Assembly (NCBI GenBank): GCA_947475095.1
Contig: CANJLG010000002.1
Span: 62,001-126,000 of the forward strand
Length of the DNA stretch: 64,000 nucleotides
Direction: 5' to 3'
DNA from: Flavobacteriales bacterium
Lineage (GTDB): Bacteria; Bacteroidota; Bacteroidia; Flavobacteriales_D; Crocinitomicaceae
How positions within the stretch are numbered: position 1 is the stretch's first letter; every line of letters starts with the position of its first letter. The translations under genes were made by a program, and so were the position numbers. Below the pieces are notes generated by a model. It worked only from the letters and a program-made list of their open reading frames with translations, was not told the DNA's origin and made no database searches. Below, in pieces: positions 35,787 to 41,746 of the stretch.

Positions 35787-36710
35787 TTATTTCCAACCTA
35801 GCACGTTAATTTTTTTAGATTTGCCGCTGGTCATAAAGTTAAGTTGAACATCCCTTATTATACGATCTATTCCGTTTGATTTTATCGTTCGATTGGGAAA
35901 AACAGCAATTATTTCCCTAGCTGGAGAACCAAATTTAGAGGTGATTTGAACCATTGCTTTTTTTCGCTTTTCTGACATGGGTAAATTTTCCGGTATCAAA
36001 GTATATCCGCCCTCATTATCCACCATTTCCATTAATAATTTCAAGTTTCCTCCTTGATAGTTCCATTGCCCATATCGATGGCTATCCGTTAATTGACAAA
36101 ATTCAATCATTTGAGTACGCAAGCAATTCCCCTTGGAAAGCAACCATGGATTTTGCTGCTGTAGTACATCCATACTCACCTCTTTTTTCTTTAAGCTTGG
36201 GCAATAAATGAGAATCTCTTCTGTAAATAAAGGTACAGTTCTATACTTGTTTACCGCATGCGGACCAGCAAAAATTGCGATATCAATTTCATTTTTATCC
36301 AACGCTTCCAACAAGGCCTTAGTCGTTAATTCTTCAATCGTTAAATTAATCTCCCCCATACTTTTTTTCCAAACTGAAAACATTTTGGGAATCAAATAGG
36401 CAGAAATAGTCGGAATAACACCCAACCTAATCTCCTCTTTATACTCACCTTTAAAGCGACTTTTTAATACTTTTAAGCGTTCATTTTCCGTTAATATTTC
36501 ACGAATAACTCCTACAACCTCCACCCCAAAAGCAGTTAAATTAATCGGATTAACACTCCTATCGAATAAAACAGTTCCTAATATTTCTTCCGCCTTCTTT
36601 ATTTGCATAGATAAAGTGGGTTGAGTAACGAAACAGCGTTCACTGGCACGTTGGAAATGCATCTCTTCACTTAAAACAAGGATATATTGCATTTGCTGAA
36701 TTGATATCAT
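35787..36710 (-). CDS. oxyR: hydrogen peroxide-sensing LysR-type regulator OxyR
   Basis: A 307-aa LysR-type activator. The N-terminal helix-turn-helix reads FQRASERCFVTQPTLSMQI. The C-terminal effector domain has the two redox cysteines with the E. coli spacing: C196 and C205 in GNCLRTQMIEFC, equivalent to C199 and C208, so a disulfide-switch mechanism is strongly supported. It is divergent from a peroxiredoxin operon, and a palindrome resembling an OxyR site lies directly upstream of its start codon, suggesting it controls both itself and the operon. Confidence 0.95.
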   Translation of the reverse strand: MISIQQMQYILVLSEEMHFQRASERCFVTQPTLSMQIKKAEEILGTVLFDRSVNPINLTAFGVEVVGVIREILTENERLKVLKSRFKGEYKEEIRLGVIPTISAYLIPKMFSVWKKSMGEINLTIEELTTKALLEALDKNEIDIAIFAGPHAVNKYRTVPLFTEEILIYCPSLKKKEVSMDVLQQQNPWLLSKGNCLRTQMIEFCQLTDSHRYGQWNYQGGNLKLLMEMVDNEGGYTLIPENLPMSEKRKKAMVQITSKFGSPAREIIAVFPNRTIKSNGIDRIIRDVQLNFMTSGKSKKINVLGWK

Positions 36711-36746
36711 ATAGATTAAATTTATGTAAATATAAATTTAATTGAT
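36711..36746. promoter_or_regulatory. candidate OxyR operator (palindrome)
   Basis: Two arms, ATTAAATTTAT (36715-36725) and ATAAATTTAAT (36732-36742), form a perfect 11-bp inverted repeat around a 6-base spacer. The left half ATAGATTAAATTTAT fits the E. coli OxyR half-site ATAGnTnnnAnCTAT at 9 of 10 fixed positions; the right half fits about 7 of 10. The region is AT-rich, so chance is a concern. Confidence 0.55.
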
Positions 36747-36768
36747 AAAATCTAATATGATAATGTAT

Positions 36769-36776
36769 TAAATTTG
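36769..36776 (+). promoter_or_regulatory. TAnnTTTG promoter element of the peroxiredoxin operon
   Basis: TAAATTTG is a full match, 29 bases before the ATG. TTG at 36742-36744 could be the -33 element with a 24-base spacer; it overlaps the edge of the candidate OxyR site, consistent with an activator bound just upstream. Confidence 0.55.
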
Positions 36777-36805
36777 TACAATAATATTCACTTTAAAAAA
36801 TAACC

Positions 36806-37432
36806 ATGGCAACATTAGTAGGAAAAACATTCCCAGACATCACTGTTAAGGCAATTGATGAAATGGGCGATTCATTTATGATCAATGTATTGGATCAAGC
36901 GCTTGAAAACAAAAAGAAAGTCCTTCTTTTTTGGTACCCAAAGGATTTTACGTTTGTTTGTCCAACAGAAATACATGCTTTTCAAGAAATTGCAGGAGAA
37001 TTAGAAAAACGCAATACCATTTTAATTGGTGCTTCTTGCGATACAGCAGAGGTTCATTTTGCTTGGTTAAATACAACCAAAGACAATGGGGGAATTGAAG
37101 GAGTTAAATTCCCATTAATTGCAGATTCTACTCGTGTTTTGGCATATGAGCTAGGCATTTTAGATTATGATATGTTTGACGAAGAAGATGAATCAGATGG
37201 AGACAATGTTCCTTACCGAGCAACCTATTTAATTGATGAGGAAGGTCAGGTTTTTCACGAGTCTGTCAATCATTTTCCAATTGGTAGAAACGTGCAAGAG
37301 TACATTCGTATGATTGATGCTTTTACACATGTTCAAAAGCATGGCGAAGTTTGTCCAGCTAACTGGGAAGAAGGCAAAGAAGCAATGAAAGCATCACGTG
37401 ATGGAGTTGCTGATTACTTAAAAAATAATTAA
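36806..37432 (+). CDS. 2-Cys peroxiredoxin (AhpC/TSA family)
   Basis: A 208-aa thiol peroxidase that reduces hydrogen peroxide and organic peroxides. The peroxidatic Cys is C52 in FTFVCPTE; the resolving Cys is C183 in GEVCPANW; the conserved Arg is at YRAT. An acidic insertion (DEEDESDGDN, residues about 125-134) in place of a simple loop is a local feature. The thioredoxin gene begins 1 bp after its stop, so the reductant is encoded in the same operon. The divergent oxyR and the palindrome predict induction by peroxide. Confidence 0.95.
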   Translation: MATLVGKTFPDITVKAIDEMGDSFMINVLDQALENKKKVLLFWYPKDFTFVCPTEIHAFQEIAGELEKRNTILIGASCDTAEVHFAWLNTTKDNGGIEGVKFPLIADSTRVLAYELGILDYDMFDEEDESDGDNVPYRATYLIDEEGQVFHESVNHFPIGRNVQEYIRMIDAFTHVQKHGEVCPANWEEGKEAMKASRDGVADYLKNN

Positions 37433-37433
37433 G

Positions 37434-37748
37434 ATGTTTCAAGAAATTACAGAAGACAACCTGGGTCAATTGCTCGCGGAAAATAACAAAGTAATGGTGC
37501 AATACGGTGCAAGCTGGTGTGGGAACTGTAAAATAGTGAAGCCTAAATTTAAGCGTTTGGCTGAGAGTAATGAAGACATTGCATTTTATTATGTAGATGC
37601 CGAAAAATTACCAAATTCAAGGAAATTTGCCAACGTGAGTAACCTTCCTACTTTTGCTGCATTTGTTAACGGAACACTCGTATCAGAAGCGCAAGGAAAT
37701 AAAATTGAAACCATTCAAGAAGTACTAGATGCGATTACCACTAATTAA
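37434..37748 (+). CDS. thioredoxin family protein
   Basis: A 104-aa single-domain thioredoxin-like protein. The active site is WCGNC (C29, C32) rather than the classic WCGPC, and the cis-proline is P72 in NLPTFAAF. No signal peptide. It follows the peroxiredoxin by 1 bp and overlaps the next gene by 20 bp. Its place suggests it reduces the peroxiredoxin, but the WCGNC motif could alter its redox potential; that is inference. Confidence 0.92.
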   Translation: MFQEITEDNLGQLLAENNKVMVQYGASWCGNCKIVKPKFKRLAESNEDIAFYYVDAEKLPNSRKFANVSNLPTFAAFVNGTLVSEAQGNKIETIQEVLDAITTN

Positions 37749-37983
37749 ACACATAGTTTCATTTATCGAGAAAAACGATGAGGACTACGTAGTAGAAACA
37801 ATGGAAACATTGGAAAATCTCATTGATGCGCCAGGCTTAAAGGACGAAGAACTCGATGTTATAGGAGAATTACTTTCTAATTTTTCTGGGGCGATTGAAG
37901 TCCACAAGGAAATGAAAAATGGCGTAGCACAAAAAGATGCACTAAATCAATTTATGAAGCGCGTTACAGGCTCGATTAATTAA
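37729..37983 (+). CDS. small conserved protein in the peroxiredoxin-thioredoxin operon (DUF6952-like)
   Basis: An 84-aa acidic helical protein (MRLPLIKHIVSFIEKNDEDY, LENLIDAPGLKDEELDVIGE), with no Cys, signal peptide or membrane segment. I believe it matches the DUF6952 family, found next to peroxiredoxin and thioredoxin genes in Bacteroidota, though this is from memory. It starts 20 bp before the thioredoxin stop, in another frame, and ends the operon ahead of a strong hairpin. A role as an adaptor or regulator of the peroxide-reducing pair is plausible but unproven. Confidence 0.75.
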   Translation: MRLPLIKHIVSFIEKNDEDYVVETMETLENLIDAPGLKDEELDVIGELLSNFSGAIEVHKEMKNGVAQKDALNQFMKRVTGSIN

Positions 37984-37991
37984 ATGATTAG

Positions 37992-38024
37992 AGAAGGTAG
38001 ATTGTTAAATACAATCTACCTTCT
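37992..38024 (+). terminator. strong hairpin ending the peroxiredoxin operon
   Basis: A perfect 14-bp stem AGAAGGTAGATTGT/ACAATCTACCTTCT with a 5-base loop, 9 bases after the last stop codon. The T-rich stretch that follows (TACTATTGTTATTTTT) is interrupted, so termination may be partial or the hairpin may protect the mRNA 3' end. Confidence 0.75.
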
Positions 38025-38233
38025 TACTATTGTTATTTTTCAGCGGTGTTAGGACTCATTACATGCATTGACATTTGCACCTTGAAGGCAGGAAATTATT
38101 TTATCCGCATTAATAACGAAAATCAAAATACTAGTGGATTAAAATCCATCCCATTCACAAAATATTAAGATAGGTTGGAATATCGAACTTATATAGGATT
38201 TTCAAAGAAGTTACAGAATAAGAGTAAACTAAT
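38025..38233. other. intergenic stretch without recognised gene
   Basis: About 210 bp between the peroxiredoxin operon hairpin and the tandem repeat. I see no ORF with coding character, no RNA gene and no consensus promoter. A short palindrome TGGATTAAAATCCA lies near its middle. Together with the repeat it forms the only long gene-free region (37984-38673). Confidence 0.6.
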
Positions 38234-38267
38234 AATTGCTAGAAAAGAATGAAAATGATGTAAAACA

Positions 38268-38327
38268 AAAACGAGAATGGCGCTTTTAGCCCTAAGTTTA
38301 TCGAAGGTTCGCTCTCATTCTCGTTTT
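38268..38327. terminator. bidirectional hairpin, repeat copy 1
   Basis: Arms AAAACGAGAAT and ATTCTCGTTTT enclose GGCGC...GCGCTC-like inner pairing and the segment CCCTAAGTTTATCGAAGGT. T-rich on both strands outside the stem, so it could stop transcription in either direction. Confidence 0.6.
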
Positions 38328-38448
38328 CTTTTTGTGGACGACAGGTCCGAATTAACAAATTTATACAGGCATTTGAAGGGGATTATTTGATGGGAAGAAA
38401 CACTAAGTAATTCCTTAAAAAGAATGAAAATCAGATTGATGTAAAACA

Positions 38449-38508
38449 AAAACGAGAATAGCGCTTTTAGCCCTGAGTTTATCGAAGGGTCGCTCTCATT
38501 CTCGTTTT
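38449..38508. terminator. bidirectional hairpin, repeat copy 2
   Basis: Same arms as copy 1, with the inner segment CCCTGAGTTTATCGAAGGG whose CCCT/AGGG ends can pair. Followed by TTTTATTTTTG on the plus strand and TTTTTGTTTTA on the minus strand. Confidence 0.6.
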
Positions 38509-38629
38509 ATTTTTGTGGACGACAGGTCCGAATTAACAAATTTATACAGGCATTTGAAGGGGATTATTTGATGGGAAGAAACACTAAGAAATTCCTTAAA
38601 AAGAATGAAAATCAGAATGATGTAAAACA

Positions 38630-38666
38630 AAAACGAGAATGACGCTCTCGCTCTCATTCTCGTTTT
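38630..38666. terminator. hairpin terminator just downstream of tRNA-Phe
   Basis: Stem AAAACGAGAATGA/TCATTCTCGTTTT, extendable to AAAACAAAAACGAG on the left, with a short loop CGCTCTCGCTC. It lies 7 bases beyond the 3' end of tRNA-Phe (minus strand), in the usual place of a tRNA terminator. Confidence 0.75.
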
Positions 38667-38673
38667 GTTTTCG

Positions 38674-38746
38674 TGGTACCTCCAGGAATCGAACCAGGGA
38701 CACAAGGATTTTCAGTCCTTTGCTCTACCAACTGAGCTAAGGTACC
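38674..38746 (-). tRNA. tRNA-Phe (anticodon GAA)
   Basis: Minus-strand cloverleaf: acceptor GGTACCT/AGGTACC, D-arm TAGCTCAGTTGGTAGAGC, anticodon stem AAGGA/TCCTT with loop CTGAAAA (anticodon GAA), T-arm CTGGTTCGATTCCTGG-type, discriminator A. No encoded CCA. Length 73 nt. Its transcript runs into the tandem-repeat hairpins. Confidence 0.96.
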
Positions 38747-38845
38747 AGCCTAATTGTGGGTGCGAATTTACTACTTTTTTATATTTTATCAAGCCAAATT
38801 TCGGATATTCTTTCTTTTTATCATAAAATCAAGTCTGATTGGGCG

Positions 38846-38853
38846 TATCTTTG
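38846..38853 (+). promoter_or_regulatory. TAnnTTTG promoter element for coaX
   Basis: TATCTTTG is a full match, 7 bases before the ATG at 38861, giving at most a very short leader. It supports the internal start over the ORF-track start at 38756. Confidence 0.55.
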
Positions 38854-38860
38854 TAATACT

Positions 38861-39589
38861 ATGAATGAAATCATACAGTGTATTGATGCTGGAAATACGG
38901 CGATCAAACTCGCTATTTTTACTAAAGGTGAACTTCAGGAAGTCCATCGATTTGATTCATTTGAAACGCTTTCAAAGCATCTTTCCTCCGAGTATCCAAT
39001 CGTTTTGGCATCTGTTCGAGAAGATGATTTTGCCATGCAACTAAAAGAAAATTTTTCTATTTATGAGATAACACCTAAATCCAAAACGCCTTTTCTCAAT
39101 CAATATGAAAATAATCTAGGAGCCGATCGATTGTGCAATGTAGCTGCTATTTACGCTCGCATGAAGAAAAACAATGCTATTAGCGGGGGAATTACCGTAG
39201 ATATTGGAACCTGCATAAAATTTGATTACCTCAATGATGCTTTTAATTATGTAGGAGGATCTATTTCTCCAGGTATTTCATTGCGGCTAAAATCTTTAAA
39301 CGACTATACTGCTCGCCTACCCCTATTAATTGTGCCCGACCATCAAGCTTCACTTTATGGAAATACCACATCAAGCTCCATTTATTCCGGTGTTATGGGG
39401 GGGATAAAAGGTGAAATCGAAGCTCTAATTGCCGAGTTTCGAAAATTGAATGCTAATACGGCTGTTTTTATTACTGGTGGTGATGCCCATTATTTTGATT
39501 TCGAGCAAAAAAACGGCATCTTTGCAGACGAAAATTTGACATTAAAAGGTATCCACGAAATATATGTATTCAATGCGCTTCATTCTTAA
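38861..39589 (+). CDS. coaX: type III pantothenate kinase
   Basis: First step of coenzyme A synthesis from pantothenate, in the cytosol. The 242-aa protein (from ATG 38861, MNEIIQCIDAGNTAIKLAIF) contains the three CoaX motifs: DAGNT for phosphate binding, LGADRLCN for pantothenate binding and VDIGTCIKFD. The ORF track starts at 38756, but the first 35 residues there are non-homologous and span the promoter. The next gene begins 17 bp before its stop, giving an operon with an outer membrane protein and lptC. Confidence 0.94.
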   Translation: MNEIIQCIDAGNTAIKLAIFTKGELQEVHRFDSFETLSKHLSSEYPIVLASVREDDFAMQLKENFSIYEITPKSKTPFLNQYENNLGADRLCNVAAIYARMKKNNAISGGITVDIGTCIKFDYLNDAFNYVGGSISPGISLRLKSLNDYTARLPLLIVPDHQASLYGNTTSSSIYSGVMGGIKGEIEALIAEFRKLNANTAVFITGGDAHYFDFEQKNGIFADENLTLKGIHEIYVFNALHS

Positions 39590-40910
39590 CACATTATTTT
39601 ATTTTTTATGCCTTTCAAGCGCAGTTGGACAAAATCTAACTTCCCATCCTCTTTCGAACATTGGAATAGGTGAAATTGGTCAAAACTCTCACTCAATTTA
39701 TGATTGTTTAGGGCGGGGATATGACGCTTATTATGATTCTAGTCAACTAAATTATTTTAATCCTTCAAGCTACAGCAGCTTAAGCACAGGAAACACCTTG
39801 TTATCATTAGGAATAAACGCAAGGATATCAAATTACAAGCAAGGCCAAGAAAGTGCGGTGATGCCTATTGCCATGGTGGATAATTTTGTTTTAGGATTCA
39901 AAATCATGAAGCGAATGGGCTTGGCTTTTGGACTAACGCCCTTTTCAAAAAAAGGATATGAAATAAGCGAGCGTATTTACACCGGAGTAGATTCGTTAAA
40001 ATACATTTATTCTGGGAATGGTACCGTCAATAAATTGTTCGCAGGATACTCTTACTCCCTGATAAACTCCAAAAAAGTGAAGCTTACAACTGGTTTCAAT
40101 ATTGCTTATTTGTTCGGCACATTAAATAATGACCGCATGAGTTTATTAATAGATAATAATTCATTGTCTGGAGGACTAAGCAGAACGTCTTTAGGAGTTA
40201 AAGCGTTTCATTATAATTTAGGAATGACATATAAACATATAATCAATAAAAATTATCACCTAATTATTGGAGGAACAGTGGAGCCAGCGCAACGATTTAA
40301 CACCACATTTAATTCAGCATTTTACACATCTAATACTATTTTTAATCCGGCTAGCTACGATACATTGAGTATAAATTCGTCCAAAGGTCAGCTTACTTCT
40401 AAAACAAACTACAGCATTGGAATGACTCATAAATTTATTTTGGGCGCATTAAAAAGAAAAAATAAAACTCTGCATCCTAACCTATTAGTAACTACCTCCT
40501 ACTCATTAAAAAACAGCCTCGCGAGTAACCTAGATTCATCTTTCACAACTACCTATAAGGGCACGCACATGGGATTTGGTATCCAATATTCTCCTGAAAC
40601 TAATCCATATGAAAACAGCACCTCTCTAAAGTTTTTAGATAAACTAACTTATCGAATTGGTGGTTTTTACGATAAAATGCCCTATTTTCAAAATGGGAAA
40701 CAATTTATAGACCGTGGAGTTTCTTTAGGATTTGGAATTCCAATATTGGTTCAGCAATCCCTTTCAAGCATAAATATAAGTATTAGTGCAGGTCAGAGAT
40801 CGAATTTTGTCTCCAATAGTTTGAACGAAAATTATCTCGGTATTAATTTTGGGATAATCCTTTCACCCGCAAACTTTGAACGCTGGTTCAGGAAAAGAAA
40901 ATTAGATTAA
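39573..40910 (+). CDS. outer membrane beta-barrel protein
   Basis: A 445-aa exported protein with signal peptide MRFILNTLFYFLCLSSAVGQ and a long series of alternating strands, ending in ...YLGINFGIILSPANFERWFR. SHPLSNIGIGEIGQNSHSIYD and YYDSSQLNYFNPSSYSSLST resemble the N-terminal hatch of FadL-like or porin-like barrels common in Bacteroidota beside coaX and lptC. The listed start 39573 is the second Met of the track ORF (39564). Substrate unknown; context suggests envelope or LPS transport. Confidence 0.82.
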   Translation: MRFILNTLFYFLCLSSAVGQNLTSHPLSNIGIGEIGQNSHSIYDCLGRGYDAYYDSSQLNYFNPSSYSSLSTGNTLLSLGINARISNYKQGQESAVMPIAMVDNFVLGFKIMKRMGLAFGLTPFSKKGYEISERIYTGVDSLKYIYSGNGTVNKLFAGYSYSLINSKKVKLTTGFNIAYLFGTLNNDRMSLLIDNNSLSGGLSRTSLGVKAFHYNLGMTYKHIINKNYHLIIGGTVEPAQRFNTTFNSAFYTSNTIFNPASYDTLSINSSKGQLTSKTNYSIGMTHKFILGALKRKNKTLHPNLLVTTSYSLKNSLASNLDSSFTTTYKGTHMGFGIQYSPETNPYENSTSLKFLDKLTYRIGGFYDKMPYFQNGKQFIDRGVSLGFGIPILVQQSLSSINISISAGQRSNFVSNSLNENYLGINFGIILSPANFERWFRKRKLD

Positions 40911-40923
40911 TATAAAAAGGACG

Positions 40924-41478
40924 GTGAGAGTATATGCCATTATTTTATCGGTTATGCTATTGGCACTTTTTTCTTGTGAAAATGATTTAACTAAAATTGA
41001 TCAAGTAACCTACAATCCAAAATCGCCCGATGAAACAATTTATGACCTTAAAATGGTTTATTCAGATTCTGGATACGCCCGTGTAGAGCTAATTGCTTCT
41101 TATGCAGAAACATTTCATAAGCCTGAAAAAACAACCAAGTTATTCGATAGTATTCGGGTAAATTTTTTCTCTGAAAAAGGCGAAATTATTTCTTCCTTAA
41201 CATCCCTTTATGGTGAAATAAATTACTCCAAAGGATTACTAATGGTAAAAGATTCTGTTCGCTTGTATAATTATAAAAGGAAACAAACATTAGAAACTGA
41301 GGTATTATATTGGAATCAAAAAGACAGTAGTATCTTTACACCAGCCCAAGTTATCGTAAAAGCTCCTGATGGTATTTTTTTTGGTGAGGGTTTAAAAACA
41401 AAACAAGACTTTAGTCGCTACGAAATACTAAAGCCGAGGGGTAAGATAAAAATAGATAAGCAACAAGAAATAAATTAA
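40924..41478 (+). CDS. lptC: LPS export protein LptC
   Basis: Periplasmic bridge component of lipopolysaccharide export (184 aa). A lipobox-like signal MRVYAIILSVMLLALFSC (Cys 18) replaces the plain membrane anchor of E. coli LptC, as usual in Bacteroidota. The OstA/LptC-type beta-jellyroll pattern (FFSEKGEIISSLTSLYGEIN, LETEVLYWNQKD) is clear. The start is GTG at 40924, preceded by AAAAGGA. It lies 13 bp after the outer membrane protein gene and 5 bp before the small membrane protein gene. Confidence 0.85.
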   Translation: MRVYAIILSVMLLALFSCENDLTKIDQVTYNPKSPDETIYDLKMVYSDSGYARVELIASYAETFHKPEKTTKLFDSIRVNFFSEKGEIISSLTSLYGEINYSKGLLMVKDSVRLYNYKRKQTLETEVLYWNQKDSSIFTPAQVIVKAPDGIFFGEGLKTKQDFSRYEILKPRGKIKIDKQQEIN

Positions 41479-41483
41479 AAGCT

Positions 41484-41711
41484 ATGAGAATTTACAATAA
41501 AATAATGAAATTTTTTTGGTTGGGACTGGGAAGTGTTCTATTCTGTATCGTCACCTATAATTGCATTACCCAAGGTGCTAGTCGATGGGCCTCGTATTAT
41601 TGGATGGTTGGACTTGCTTTTGCAATGTTCTTCATGAAAAGATGGATGATGAAACGATTTGAAAAACATGCTGCATTTTTAAAGGAACAAGAAAATTCTA
41701 AAACGGCATAG
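41484..41711 (+). CDS. small two-helix membrane protein
   Basis: A 75-aa protein with two predicted membrane helices (IMKFFWLGLGSVLFCIVTYN and YYWMVGLAFAMFFM) and a basic loop plus charged tail (KRWMMKRFEKHAAFLKEQE). No recognised family. It lies 5 bp after lptC, so the operon position suggests a role in the envelope, but nothing more can be said. Confidence 0.7.
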   Translation: MRIYNKIMKFFWLGLGSVLFCIVTYNCITQGASRWASYYWMVGLAFAMFFMKRWMMKRFEKHAAFLKEQENSKTA

Positions 41712-41746
41712 TTTTTATTCCAATCGATTTTTTCCTATTTTAATAA

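Larger units (their letters stand above)
38234..38673. repeat. 181-bp tandem repeat with nested hairpins next to tRNA-Phe
   Basis: About 2.4 copies of a 181-bp unit: the marker ACGAGAAT recurs at 38271, 38452 and 38633. Copies are nearly identical over GACAGGTCCGAATTAACAAA and the rest of the unit; the left copy is partial and more diverged. Each copy holds an inverted repeat AAAACGAGAAT...ATTCTCGTTTT. Two copies carry an inner CCCTGAGTTTATCGAAGGG-type segment that the tRNA-proximal copy lacks. The unit ends against the tRNA-Phe 3' end. Confidence 0.9.

Noticed and set aside
38340-38410. Decayed tRNA inside the tandem repeat unit
   Set aside because: Only the last 20 or so bases resemble a tRNA 3' end; no D-arm or anticodon stem could be folded. 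Mentioned as a hint, not annotated.
38234-38673. CRISPR array
   Set aside because: The repeat unit is 181 bp with near-identical contents and no variable spacers; no cas genes nearby.
38496-38705. 69-aa minus-strand ORF across the tandem repeat and tRNA-Phe
   Set aside because: It runs through part of the tRNA gene and hairpin repeats, and its translation has no protein-like conservation signs.
38756-38860. N-terminal extension of the coaX ORF
   Set aside because: Spans the promoter element TATCTTTG and shows no similarity to pantothenate kinases before MNEIIQCIDAGNT.
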